Shown here: in pieces, positions 43,601 through 52,395 of the stretch
Layout of the letters: the number at the start of each line of letters is the position of its first letter
Position numbering within the stretch: position 1 is the stretch's first letter
Notes under the pieces: generated by a model
Databases searched by the model: none
What the model saw: the letters and a program-made list of their open reading frames with translations, nothing else
What the model was told of the DNA's origin: nothing
Virus record (IMG/VR): IMGVR_UViG_3300030419_003589
Coordinates: 1 to 64,000 of that record
Direction: 5' to 3' (one strand)
Origin: a virus
DNA: 64,000 bases
Translations under genes and position numbers: made by a program

Positions 43601-45719
43601 GTTGAAGTGCAATTACAATCCCTTCACTGAGGCATGGGAATATAATTATAAGCCAGAGCCTCAAGGGGGCTTTGTTGACTTCTCTCTGATTGGCATGAAA
43701 ACGGTTGGCATGGGTATTGGCTTTGAAGCTAGGCATAAGAGGGCGTTTCCTAAGTTTGTTACAAACGCGCTAGCTCCCCTAGACACCAAAAACTTAATGA
43801 TGTCAAGCAATAGAATGTCTTGCTATGTTAGGTTTGATAACAGTCACCTCTATGATTTTTCAAATTTATCTTCCGAGTCTTTCTCTCAGCAGAGTATAAA
43901 TGAATTTGGATTGATTATCCCCGACGCACTAGAGGAACTAGATAATGTTGATCCCGACAAGAGCATGACTATGGCGGAGGTTCAAGCTAGACAAGATGAA
44001 GATAAACTCTTGGATCGACAGCCCCCATCTGTTGCGTTTGTTAAGTGTGATGTAGACGAAGAATTCTATATGGCTCCAAGGGTCATGAATATTCCAACAC
44101 AAGTTTTTGCTAGAAGCTTCAAGGTTGTTGTTCCAACACCAAGAATGGAAATTATAAAAGTTGCCCCAGAGGACAATCCCGACACAGACGATGTCGATGA
44201 ATCGAAATGCTTAGTTCCAAGTGGTGTAACAAGAAAAGTAATTCCTGTCTTCAGTCCATCGGAACCAAAACGTAGTTCACAGAAAAAAACCGTTATGACT
44301 ACAGATTTTCTTAAGGTCAAATCGACGGATGGAGTACCCATTTATAATGATCGGTCGGATTGGGACCCGGACAGTCCGTTTGGTGGAGACATAATAAGCA
44401 TAGACAAAGAAACAATACATTTAGTTGATGGAAGAAGGGTTGCCCAAGATCCAGATAGCGTATACGCATTAATTACACTACCGGGAATGGTTACCCCCAC
44501 TTTAGATTTGCGGTACTGTGATGGCCCACAGTCTTGCTACCAGACAGCTAAAATGTATAATCTTCAAACTAGGGACGTGGTTAAAGGAGTACTTGGCTTT
44601 GAAGAGCCAGCAGAATTTACCAATGGCGTCCTAAAAGCAACCTGCGAGACGCTACAGGACTTTGAACTTGGGGAAATAAACGATGCTAGAGCAGCCCAGA
44701 AGCAAGCCCTGAAAAATGCTCATGTCGCATCTATGGACAGTTCGTTAGCATACAATGCTCCCTCTCCGGTTTATCCCGACATGGTGGCAATACCTTTAAT
44801 GTCAATGGAAAGATGCTATGGCCCTTGGTTATCTAATGCATCGCTTGACCCCGCAACACTAGCACCCGGAGTAACAAATATTGGTGGGAAAATCGAGTTT
44901 GTTAAAGACGAGAACTTGGCCCCTTGGAATTATGGGGGTTACCAATTGATGAATGAGGCGGGCTTTTTACAGGCACAGTTTTCAAATAGTCTTTTACTAT
45001 TTACGGAGCGGGGAGGGTTTGTTATACCTCAAGCTCCTACAGGAGTAGCAATAGCCAGAGCCTTAAAAACTGGTGGCCCTTTAGTAACCTCGATAAGCGT
45101 AGATATATCACAAAGTAAAATAAGCACAACCGTTAAAATGGATTTGTATACTTCAAGCTTTGGAAAACTACAAAAACAGAAAGAGGGAAATATAGCTCAA
45201 ATTGGTAGAGAAAGACAGAAGCTGGTTGATCAGAGGAATAACGCAATAAGAAGAGGTATGGGAAAAACACTCTCTAACAAAAACTTTTATGAGGCCGTAC
45301 TCAAAGGTGGTGGAGCAGACCTCCTTAAAGCGGCAAGTGCTTCAACTCAGCACTTCTCTGATTTTGAGAAGGGACAAGTTGAAGAAAATAATATATTCTT
45401 AGCTGCCAAAACATCATGGAATAATGGTGAGCCGGTAAATTTCAACGGCACGGTGGCCGGGGCAGCAGGAAACATGTTAAAACAAGGTAATAGCTACATT
45501 CAGACTAATCTTAATAACGTCGGTGAAATGATGGGGTTATCTCAGGATACGGTTGGAGCCTTAAAAACAGCGGGATTGACGAACATGGGATTCATTGGAG
45601 ACTTTATTAATTTGGTGGACATGACTACCCATAATGAAAACGAACCTAGGGTAGCACGCCCTCCGCAAAAAAGCGTTGACCAAAGACGTGGACCAGCCCC
45701 TCCCGATGTAGAGAATTAA
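40653..45719 (+). CDS. likely baseplate hub / tail-associated protein
   Basis: 1688 residues with a strong ribosome site (AAGGAAGG). The N-terminal part has FLGASIRNFNINAGFGDSTS followed by LSVDLVNDEF, and later FGGILQSYTQNRGPGGNPLY and SAQITDPREILSNAVVLL, the style of beta-barrel hub proteins (gp27/gpD or Tal N-terminal type). Residues about 715-870 are helical and charged, including KKLLKNASRIAKKGEKNAQK, a likely coiled coil. The rest is large and beta-rich with no visible peptidase or lysozyme motif. Order after tape measure and distal tail fits the hub that closes the tube and carries the fibres. Confidence 0.6.
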   Translation: MSENLLGIVAPSGEYAEGWPSQFVLPQGINGDMSDAGWKEGAEGFPQQTFLGASIRNFNINAGFGDSTSTLSVDLVNDEFNLSDETLMGSGDDPYHNGDSDQFRPPVVGTPVFFKFGGNPASVEQAWRKTFDDLYGIDTIDEPVDFPTITTAGEIKRIPAPHHYLRKIENKGTPNQVNTWVNKSALYDPETQWRGKDHLVFGGILQSYTQNRGPGGNPLYSAQITDPREILSNAVVLLSNYAGTTFNNKNLLNVFGFLEHDPSEPTKKAIEGLALSKNVVTKVINPLTGNFIYTGDDNYHFEKPAFKGTFFTGTGHVHFPDTIGETFPITGQGFARRSERGMPWYRIRDGLNALMGVNGFLPTEYVEAGYGGAIDFRGYKYIVDFSGIPSELIPDSFFFDFDQTDLLSLSQEICDIISHELFVTLLPVIDHPSCKVIHDFNTNIIRFFPQFRSQMIAGIIRVDAIDKRKPPTYGAIKSYLDFLLARGVEVENQDVGYELSNVTTDKFVVGGQETNMYYFSAAKDRNDMEVRKHKDGQTNKLALLEREKWSLDTMLKQQVLPFYGFLGPEKAVTIPKGFGSYQQILLDATNLNAFGVGNYYVATEIELRAALVSYQQWKNFLLQYDEQWMRKLEGPIKHFDQHVPADVAAEIADAGMSDDVTEMFKACFDGKYGVSVPRCVWRSDKNYLGKDGYPASPCAPPFGYPLYYKRAEKIGVAEGGIVSVLNAQTTLMSNLNQLKDKLDTNEPYFNTIKEDALEEVKKIEKSINAKWLQFKRAFSNDLAAQAAFSTINVKLYTALAEAKAYVKQIEKDLKQADADDKLVIAHINDTISNNKKLLKNASRIAKKGEKNAQKVYNFVRKVAEENLGKKFLVKIPKKANMNFDPEVKYWQKGIVEDNSGDEEEGEVEQQENMAVSNVKKGPFGFRPLPVTAGAAYHISGEAWETIIKNIGKRVKNSDAFEHYLDPDHKTGNASFPNGYTNGALKCNYNPFTEAWEYNYKPEPQGGFVDFSLIGMKTVGMGIGFEARHKRAFPKFVTNALAPLDTKNLMMSSNRMSCYVRFDNSHLYDFSNLSSESFSQQSINEFGLIIPDALEELDNVDPDKSMTMAEVQARQDEDKLLDRQPPSVAFVKCDVDEEFYMAPRVMNIPTQVFARSFKVVVPTPRMEIIKVAPEDNPDTDDVDESKCLVPSGVTRKVIPVFSPSEPKRSSQKKTVMTTDFLKVKSTDGVPIYNDRSDWDPDSPFGGDIISIDKETIHLVDGRRVAQDPDSVYALITLPGMVTPTLDLRYCDGPQSCYQTAKMYNLQTRDVVKGVLGFEEPAEFTNGVLKATCETLQDFELGEINDARAAQKQALKNAHVASMDSSLAYNAPSPVYPDMVAIPLMSMERCYGPWLSNASLDPATLAPGVTNIGGKIEFVKDENLAPWNYGGYQLMNEAGFLQAQFSNSLLLFTERGGFVIPQAPTGVAIARALKTGGPLVTSISVDISQSKISTTVKMDLYTSSFGKLQKQKEGNIAQIGRERQKLVDQRNNAIRRGMGKTLSNKNFYEAVLKGGGADLLKAASASTQHFSDFEKGQVEENNIFLAAKTSWNNGEPVNFNGTVAGAAGNMLKQGNSYIQTNLNNVGEMMGLSQDTVGALKTAGLTNMGFIGDFINLVDMTTHNENEPRVARPPQKSVDQRRGPAPPDVEN

Positions 45720-45739
45720 AGGACTAGGAGAACAAAAAT

Positions 45740-48700
45740 ATGGATAATCTAGATAGATACAAAGCAGACTATCACGAGTTTACAAATAACAGTGAGTGGT
45801 TAAAGAAGTTTAACCTTTCTACGTACACCACTGGGGTTCTTTATCGCTGGTGGAATTCGTGCTGGATGGATCAGGGCGATCCGAACGCGAACGACGTTGC
45901 TTCAAGGGGCCACATTGGTCAGAGCGTGAGCGTTAGAGATCTTTATGCGTACGAGCTTGGCGTGGACGACTTCGCTAGTACGAACCAGCGGGATGCCATC
46001 GGCTCTGTGATGGCGCCCACCAACGACCCAAGCATGGCTGTATTTATGAATGGCAATAGGGCACGGCGCGGCCTGTTGCAAAGTGGTATACAGTTTGAGG
46101 CGTGGAGATTTGAAGATAATAACAAGGGTAGATTTGAATTAATAGAGAAGCTAGTAGACTGGACGTGGCAAGACCCCAGAGAAGAGGTTCTTTGGGGGCC
46201 ATTTGATTGGGACGACCTTCAGATAGATGAGTTCACTCAGAAAATAGTCGTCTCTCCGACAAAAGATGGAGAAGAGCCTACACTTGTAGATGCAGAGTAT
46301 GAGGGTTGTGACTACAACGCTGGTATACTTGGTTCTCCCTATCAAAGCCTTTCTGAAATAATAACGATGAACAATTGGGTCAGGCTCAAGGAAATCTCTA
46401 TGCCAAAGGTAGAGGATTGGCCCGAGAAGGATAAAGCCAGAAGAGAATTTATAGATGATATTAAGACCTCCAGAAGCGGCTGTCTTTCCATTATGTGCTC
46501 GATTGCTGTAGATGTAACTCCGGACAGACTTGAACTTTGCCCAATTACCGAGTACTTTACAACAAACCTATATTTGAGAGATACGATCAAACCTGAGAAC
46601 AAAGCTTTCTTTGCTCTTCCTGAACTCAAAAAGGTAGGTATCCCTAAAGATTCTACAGGTAGACCGTATGGCTCCAAAAAAGACGGAGACCTTTCAGAGC
46701 CAGACGAAACCAAAGAAGGGGACAAAGTAGTTGCTGATATTGATATGCACTTTAATGAGTACACGGGGACTTATCAAAGCGGCAGTAAAACTATCTTAGC
46801 AAAAATAACCAAAACCGTTGGCCCAGCAGATGGCGCTGAGGATTTAGAATCTTTGAAGGGCAGTGATAACGAGGAAACACTGGACGGATTAAACGATAAC
46901 TATCTCCAAATGGGAACCGGGGAAGCCATGCCAATTACTATGCAGAATGGCAACCCATATCAATGGACTCCTAATTATGCACTACCCGCCGACTGTAGAG
47001 AGGGTAATACGGACAAAGCCACAGTTATTGTATACAATCCAGACCCAGAGAAAAGCTTTTCTGTTGGCAAGACCGTGCTGCTACATGAGGTAGACGGCGT
47101 TTGGATGCCTGTTGAATTTGGCTCCGGTGAAGACACGACATTTACCCCACAGCCCATATTTAAAGGTAGATGGGAAATACAACAGTTCGCAACATGTATG
47201 GGCAATTTTTTCACAACGGCGCGGGCGCCGGAGCATCCGTGGAACAGTAATTGCAATACGGTAGATTATCCGTTTGGTAGACGCTCGCAACTTACACCCA
47301 TTCAGGCGGAGCAAAAGTTTCATAGAAAATATTATTACTCCAACGACTTGAATAATGGCGGGCCTGATGACCCCACTAAATATGCCGGAAAGTTCGGCGG
47401 CGCTGCCGACGATTGGGTATCTGAGGCGATCACCAATACAGCCGCGAGTTACTGTAGGCAGGTTACGGGGTTTGACTATTTAGAGCATACACTAGGAGGA
47501 ACTAGGTCGCCTACAAAACGGTCTATAGATAGAACCACGTTTGGTCGATTTGCCAACGGTGATATGCCTTCGGAGGCGGGCGGGTATAGCCCTGAGAATA
47601 CTGTTTATTTTGGGACGCTTTTCCCCGATGGATGGACCGCTACGGGTATGGACAACGAGGAAGAGAGTGGCCCTCAGACTCTTACGTATGAGGCGCGACC
47701 CTATCACATGAAAACTTGGGGCGTGGAGAATGAATTTTTCTACGACCAAGGAGACACTGACAATCCTGTTATTCCGGCAGCTAAGAACGTATTGCCTCAA
47801 ACTTTGCAGGCAGATTCTGATGCAACCGCCTACCAAGATGCTTGGAAGAAGATTATAGGCGAAGATGAACAGGGCAAGCTAAGGGACGATAAGAAAGTAG
47901 GCATGTTCTATAATTATGCAGATCATCAGTCTACGGTGTTGGAGCAAATGCCAGCAGATTATGCGTTACAATGCTCCCCAAGCGGAACGTATGGCAGACC
48001 CATTCTTAGTCTAAGAAAATTAATCGAACTCGACAACACCACTATACCCGCGAACCTGCAAGAGGCCGTGCAAAAGGGGTTTTACACTAAACTACTTGAT
48101 AAAACAGTTGCCGGTACGAGAACTTTAGATGATATAAAAAACCTACAAACTCTAGCTCGTAAAAATAGTTTTTATAGCTGGCTTTATCGAGAACCTCAAG
48201 ACGGTTTTCCTGAAGACGAGGCTGGAGAGACCACGGTTGAGTACCATAAAAGCGCAATGGACTGGAGGCCAGTCAGGGCGTCTAGAATACAGTTCAGACC
48301 ATTGATGTACGAACTATACGCTAATGATCATGGGAGGCAAATCCCGACAAGTTATTTTCCAACTCCATACTACAATAGAGATTATATATATAACTACTTG
48401 TCGTTTAAGATGGACGATGGACTTCCAGCTTGGAGTACGCAAAGTCGTTTACGCGAGGATAAATTGCGCGATGGTAAGCTGAATAGAATATACATGGAGA
48501 ATAATGACTCAATTGGTTCTCACCCAGTAGGTTTTGGCGGCTACGGCTTCAGTCCAAACGACGGCTGCGACACGGTCAGCAGACAATTTTACAGAGCTAA
48601 TGGGTTACCTTTCAATAATGATTTTCAACAGGCGGTACTCAACAAGTATCACCCTACCGAGAGGGTGCACTACGACCTGTACAGATGCAACTATGCGGGT

Positions 48701-50344
48701 GGAACTAGGGCAAGATGTAATCACCGTCGAATAAAAGATCAAGGAGGAGCCGGGGGCGTAGGTGTTATAGGGGCTGTCTGCACAGTTGGGGCGGTTCAAA
48801 GAGTATCTTTTACGACGATGAACAAACTTGGAATGCAGTCGTACTTTTTGAATAAACATTGGTATCCTTCTTGGGGGGGTAATAACTTTGACAGATTCGA
48901 TAAGTTTGGAACTACGGATCTATCCGTTCGTGTATATCAGGCACACGAGCGAGAGAACTTAATATATGACTCAAGGTTCTTTGCTGTTTACCATTTCAAC
49001 GACGGAACATCTCTTCCGAATGATTTCCTGAACCGGAAAGCGAATATAACACTCGTTTATAAAGACATTTACGAGGGTGGCATTGACACCATCGAGGCTG
49101 ACACTGATAATGACGCTCAAGCAGACTGCTTAGTAGGCGTGAAGAGAAGCAAGGTAGACACTCAGTTAGCATCATACGTGGAGTATGAGGACGATTGCAA
49201 GATTAAAGAAGAGTGGGTCATAGCTAAAGCTAAAGACCCTCCAGAACTTTATCATCCGACCAGATATCCATATCCGGCAGAGGCGACCACGCTCCCAGTT
49301 GGAGAGGGGGATCAGGTGTATAAAAACCAAATTTACCGCAGGGGCGATGATAAGTGGGGCAGGTTAATTCCTAAAGAGCATTGGATAATTGATCCAAGAA
49401 GAAGAGGAAAATGTTTGCCCTATAACCATTATAGAGAAGTTTGCCAACTACCGCATTTCTTCTTTGGCCAAGTTATTCTAAAGGGTCCGTTTGTAAAAAT
49501 TGGAAAGGTTTGGGCTAGATCTACTGAGATGGATAATTATGCATCCCTTACAGGTCAATTTGCTTCCGTGCCCGCTCTAGAGACAAAAGATGCGAATGGA
49601 GATCTTGTGCGTAACGATCAAGATATTAGGGACGTTGACCTAGTTTTGACACAACTTGGGCAGGATTATAAGATAGGAGACAGGTTTAAGGTAGAAGGGT
49701 TTGATAACAGTGAGGTCACGGTGATGTCTACCGGCACTCAAGGATGTGTAAACGGCCTGTTTATCAAATTGAAAACAGTTAATGGTAAAATTCCACACAC
49801 GGAATATGTAAAATATGGAACGGATGTTGACCCCAGCGTTCTGATAGACGCAGACTTAGAGTTTAAAGATGTTGTAGATTGTAAGGATTTCAGCGTAGAA
49901 AAAGTGGGGAAAATCACTAGAATTACCAATGGCGCTGCCAAACTTAAGCCCTATAATAAATTCTCTGTTAGCGGAAAGGGTTTTAGTGCATTCGTAACTG
50001 GGGCAACGGTCAGAAATCTATTAATGACAGACCATAAGCCCAAAATAGCCTCAATTAACGATTATTCACAGCTTTCTTTACCGTCCAATAAGGACGACGG
50101 GGGAACAGCGGGGCAAGACTTCCTATTTGGATTTATTCAGTCATCGAATGATTTCATTGCGATGGATGGGGGTGAAAGGATAGTTGACGTTGATGTTGAG
50201 ACAAATCCGTCACCAAGCGGGCTATACGACTGTTTTTTCCATTTTCATAACGATATTTCTCATACTATCTTAAATAATGACACAATTGGTGCTCTTGGGA
50301 ACGTAGGAGACCAGTATGTACAGCTAGAAATCAATCCTGTTTAA
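45740..50344 (+). CDS. 1534-residue virion protein of unknown role
   Basis: A large protein with an AGGAG ribosome site, directly after the hub candidate. It is rich in Trp, Tyr, Asp and Pro, with no signal peptide. The C-terminal 200 residues carry two related beta units: LGQDYKIGDRFKVEGFDNS and KLKPYNKFSVSGKGFSAFVT, similar to the 'GxxYxxGDxFxVxG' repeats of phage fibre and baseplate proteins. The middle has several CxxxC-poor, His/Cys-containing stretches but no recognisable enzyme site. Role inferred only as a tail tip or baseplate periphery component. Confidence 0.5.
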   Translation: MDNLDRYKADYHEFTNNSEWLKKFNLSTYTTGVLYRWWNSCWMDQGDPNANDVASRGHIGQSVSVRDLYAYELGVDDFASTNQRDAIGSVMAPTNDPSMAVFMNGNRARRGLLQSGIQFEAWRFEDNNKGRFELIEKLVDWTWQDPREEVLWGPFDWDDLQIDEFTQKIVVSPTKDGEEPTLVDAEYEGCDYNAGILGSPYQSLSEIITMNNWVRLKEISMPKVEDWPEKDKARREFIDDIKTSRSGCLSIMCSIAVDVTPDRLELCPITEYFTTNLYLRDTIKPENKAFFALPELKKVGIPKDSTGRPYGSKKDGDLSEPDETKEGDKVVADIDMHFNEYTGTYQSGSKTILAKITKTVGPADGAEDLESLKGSDNEETLDGLNDNYLQMGTGEAMPITMQNGNPYQWTPNYALPADCREGNTDKATVIVYNPDPEKSFSVGKTVLLHEVDGVWMPVEFGSGEDTTFTPQPIFKGRWEIQQFATCMGNFFTTARAPEHPWNSNCNTVDYPFGRRSQLTPIQAEQKFHRKYYYSNDLNNGGPDDPTKYAGKFGGAADDWVSEAITNTAASYCRQVTGFDYLEHTLGGTRSPTKRSIDRTTFGRFANGDMPSEAGGYSPENTVYFGTLFPDGWTATGMDNEEESGPQTLTYEARPYHMKTWGVENEFFYDQGDTDNPVIPAAKNVLPQTLQADSDATAYQDAWKKIIGEDEQGKLRDDKKVGMFYNYADHQSTVLEQMPADYALQCSPSGTYGRPILSLRKLIELDNTTIPANLQEAVQKGFYTKLLDKTVAGTRTLDDIKNLQTLARKNSFYSWLYREPQDGFPEDEAGETTVEYHKSAMDWRPVRASRIQFRPLMYELYANDHGRQIPTSYFPTPYYNRDYIYNYLSFKMDDGLPAWSTQSRLREDKLRDGKLNRIYMENNDSIGSHPVGFGGYGFSPNDGCDTVSRQFYRANGLPFNNDFQQAVLNKYHPTERVHYDLYRCNYAGGTRARCNHRRIKDQGGAGGVGVIGAVCTVGAVQRVSFTTMNKLGMQSYFLNKHWYPSWGGNNFDRFDKFGTTDLSVRVYQAHERENLIYDSRFFAVYHFNDGTSLPNDFLNRKANITLVYKDIYEGGIDTIEADTDNDAQADCLVGVKRSKVDTQLASYVEYEDDCKIKEEWVIAKAKDPPELYHPTRYPYPAEATTLPVGEGDQVYKNQIYRRGDDKWGRLIPKEHWIIDPRRRGKCLPYNHYREVCQLPHFFFGQVILKGPFVKIGKVWARSTEMDNYASLTGQFASVPALETKDANGDLVRNDQDIRDVDLVLTQLGQDYKIGDRFKVEGFDNSEVTVMSTGTQGCVNGLFIKLKTVNGKIPHTEYVKYGTDVDPSVLIDADLEFKDVVDCKDFSVEKVGKITRITNGAAKLKPYNKFSVSGKGFSAFVTGATVRNLLMTDHKPKIASINDYSQLSLPSNKDDGGTAGQDFLFGFIQSSNDFIAMDGGERIVDVDVETNPSPSGLYDCFFHFHNDISHTILNNDTIGALGNVGDQYVQLEINPV

Positions 50345-50365
50345 TTTAACGAAAATCTATTTTAT

Positions 50366-50377
50366 GTGTATAATATA
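50366..50377 (+). promoter_or_regulatory. promoter-like motif GTGTATAATATA
   Basis: The 55-base gap before the gene at 50400 has GTGTATAATATA, 26 bases from the ATG. It matches the motif at 4044 over eleven bases. A ribosome site AGAAGGAG follows at 50383-50391. The third occurrence upstream of a single gene with a terminator behind it argues that this is a real late-type promoter. Confidence 0.5.
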
Positions 50378-50399
50378 ACAACTAGAAGGAGAACTTTTT

Positions 50400-51185
50400 A
50401 TGGCTACCATTACATTTCACGCGAATGGTCACAAGACGCAGTATTCCACTGCGTTTAATACAGACCCCTCGCTTATAGAACACACCAAAGGCTCTGGAAT
50501 TGGGTTCTACGGGGCAGGTTTTGGCCTGTCAGTCCCTGTAGGTCAGTACCAAGAATCCAGCTATGTCACCAATGGTGATGGCACAACTAGTGGTGTAAAG
50601 CTTAATAATACGCAATTTCAGTCTGCCAGCGGGATAAAAGCCAATGGCGTTGCTGTGACAGCAGAAACTTCAGGTATTCCAAACTGGTACGCACCTTTAA
50701 ACATTAGGTTTGTACACGACGAAGCTGTCGCCACCCAGAATTGTAAGCTCAGAATCTTCGATAGAGCCAGTATCGCTCAACACGCTAGTGGTGTAACCAC
50801 GAAGGTACTAGAAGTTAGGCATCCTCACCCGACAGAAGTTCATGCTATTGGCCCTGCTAATGCTGCCGGAAGCGGATCTTTGGCTCATAGAGGTATTGAT
50901 AACTTTAGCTGGTTTGAATTTGACCCCGGAGATGGCGGCACTCCTCCTGATATGACCTTCACAGCCTCGCCGGGAATGAGCGGTCTAAATACGGTTGATG
51001 GAGACCCTCTACCTTCAGCGAACTACACGGGTGGTGGAGCTGATGGGTATTTAAACTGGAAAACCAAAGAGGGTGCAGCCCATAGATCTACTAGACATGA
51101 TTGGTATTTGGCACTTAGTGCATCTCCTCAGTCTATTGGTAGCAAGACGGACTATGGCTTATATTTTACTCTAGAGTATCTATAG
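50400..51185 (+). CDS. virion protein, last gene of the + strand operon
   Basis: 261 residues beginning MATITFHANGHKTQYSTAFN. A beta-rich protein with NIRFVHDEAVATQNCKLRIF followed by DRASIAQHASGVTTKVLEVR, and ending RHDWYLALSASPQSIGSKTD then LYFTLEYL. This ending (HDWYxALSASPxSIGSKT) recurs in a family of marine phage virion proteins as I recall it. It has its own promoter-like motif and is followed by a strong terminator, which suggests a separate, high-copy transcript. It may be a decoration or tail-surface protein. Confidence 0.55.
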   Translation: MATITFHANGHKTQYSTAFNTDPSLIEHTKGSGIGFYGAGFGLSVPVGQYQESSYVTNGDGTTSGVKLNNTQFQSASGIKANGVAVTAETSGIPNWYAPLNIRFVHDEAVATQNCKLRIFDRASIAQHASGVTTKVLEVRHPHPTEVHAIGPANAAGSGSLAHRGIDNFSWFEFDPGDGGTPPDMTFTASPGMSGLNTVDGDPLPSANYTGGGADGYLNWKTKEGAAHRSTRHDWYLALSASPQSIGSKTDYGLYFTLEYL

Positions 51186-51213
51186 ACTGAAGAATAGATT
51201 ATCGTTAGATTTA

Positions 51214-51241
51214 GGGGGTGGCTTTTGCTACCCCCTTTTTT
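51214..51241 (+). terminator. intrinsic terminator, + strand
   Basis: GGGGGTGGC pairs with GCTACCCCC (nine pairs with one G-U) around a TTTT loop, followed by six T. It lies 28 bases after the last + strand gene. On the other strand no T-run follows, so it serves the + strand. Confidence 0.85.
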
Positions 51242-51257
51242 CTGTTTATAGGTAAAT

Positions 51258-51289
51258 AAAAAAGTGAGGGGCGGCTTTCGCCACCCCTC
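51258..51289 (-). terminator. intrinsic terminator, - strand
   Basis: Read on the - strand, GAGGGGTGGC pairs with GCCGCCCCTC through a GAAA tetraloop (ten pairs with one U-G), then AC and six T. It lies 12 bases after the last - strand gene. Together with the + strand terminator it separates two convergent operons. Confidence 0.8.
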
Positions 51290-51301
51290 TTTTGAGCCTC
51301 C

Positions 51302-51634
51302 TTATTCGTTCTTTTCAGTTTTGGGATTCCACTTGACCCAACCTCTGTCGGGCAACCAGTTTTCGCCGTCTTTCCTCTTCGGAAATAAGCCACCTCCCTT
51401 CTTATGAGAACCAAAGGACAACCTTGCTCCGCAATCTCCGCAGCGAAGTTCATAATACAAGTTGTCATCGACATTTCGCACTACGAACCGGATATTATCG
51501 GAGCCGCATTTTCCACACTTTTCTTCCTCAAAGACTTCTTGAAATTTAGAAATCTGCTGGAAGATGTCTCTCTGTGAGTCGCCTTCTAGCTCTACGCTAA
51601 TACGACCACTCTTTGTTTTGTAATTAACCTTCAT
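51302..51634 (-). CDS. zinc-ribbon protein
   Basis: 110 residues from the ATG that overlaps the previous stop (TAATG), with GGAG upstream; a TTG start twelve bases earlier is less likely. Cys40-x2-Cys43 and Cys65-x2-Cys68 form a four-cysteine zinc ribbon (CGKCGS ... CGDCGA). The N-terminal 38 residues are a beta-helix segment containing QRDIFQQISKFQEVFEEE, and the basic C-terminus has GGGLFPKRKDG. It is coupled to an ERF/Rad52-like gene, and small ribbon proteins of this layout accompany single-strand annealing proteins in phages. Likely a DNA-binding partner in recombination; inferred. Confidence 0.6.
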   Translation of the reverse strand: MKVNYKTKSGRISVELEGDSQRDIFQQISKFQEVFEEEKCGKCGSDNIRFVVRNVDDNLYYELRCGDCGARLSFGSHKKGGGLFPKRKDGENWLPDRGWVKWNPKTEKNE

Positions 51635-52395
51635 TAATTTCTCCAATCGCTTAAATAAGCAGTTATAGAATCTGGAATTAGACTTTTATCTTGTTGAAAG
51701 TCGTTGAGTTTCTGGATAGCGGCACTTGCTTGACCTTTATCCACTTTGCGCTTGACGTTTACATCGAATACCTCCTTAAAGAAATCTGCAACGCTTAAAT
51801 CTAACTGCTTACACTTAACATCAATAAAATTGGCTTGTGGGTCAGTCATTCGCTGTGAGTCGTCATACTCACCCTCCGTTGCTACTTGTTTGGTTTGGCT
51901 AATACTGCGCACAATACTGGCAGTGTTCTTCTTGGTCATTTCTTCAGCGGCCACAGTCTTGAGTCTAAGGGCTTTTCTTAAAGCACGCCCTTCAGCTCTG
52001 GTTGCTGCTGTAGCGGTGTTAAACACGCAAAATGCGTCGTCTGTATTGCCCTCCCAACAGTCTGCTACGTCACTAAATAAAGAACCATCTTCAAATACTA
52101 CTTCCCACACAACGGTAGCCCTGCCAATTTCATCTCCACTCTGAGGGGGAAATATTTGGGTAGGCCTACTGCTTCTAATTCTCCCCAGCAGAAGTTCAGC
52201 TACTCTACGGAGTCCTGCACATAAGGGTCTACCTTCGTACAATTCTCTCTCGTCAAATAAACTTAAAACGTACTCGTTCCACTCTGGAGAAGTGGGATCT
52301 ATTCCATCTGTAGTCACAATCCTGTCCTTTACGCTAGTATCAACATTTTCTGGTGTTTCAAGAGCAACGCCCTCAAATAAATCATCATTAACCAT
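51634..52395 (-). CDS. putative ERF/Rad52-like single-strand annealing protein
   Basis: 253 residues. Residues 88-155 contain ATVVWEVVFEDGSLFSDVAD, then AFCVFNTATAATRAEGRALR and KALRLKTVAAEE, close to the core of phage single-strand annealing proteins (the TRAEGRALRKAL segment is characteristic). The C-terminal 70 residues have DPQANFIDVKCKQLDLSVAD and a helix ending SAAIQKLNDF, like the C-terminal tail of recombination mediators. It is coupled to the zinc-ribbon gene behind and the nuclease-like gene in front (TAATG both sides). Inferred role: annealing of complementary DNA during phage recombination or replication. Confidence 0.55.
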   Translation of the reverse strand: MVNDDLFEGVALETPENVDTSVKDRIVTTDGIDPTSPEWNEYVLSLFDERELYEGRPLCAGLRRVAELLLGRIRSSRPTQIFPPQSGDEIGRATVVWEVVFEDGSLFSDVADCWEGNTDDAFCVFNTATAATRAEGRALRKALRLKTVAAEEMTKKNTASIVRSISQTKQVATEGEYDDSQRMTDPQANFIDVKCKQLDLSVADFFKEVFDVNVKRKVDKGQASAAIQKLNDFQQDKSLIPDSITAYLSDWRN

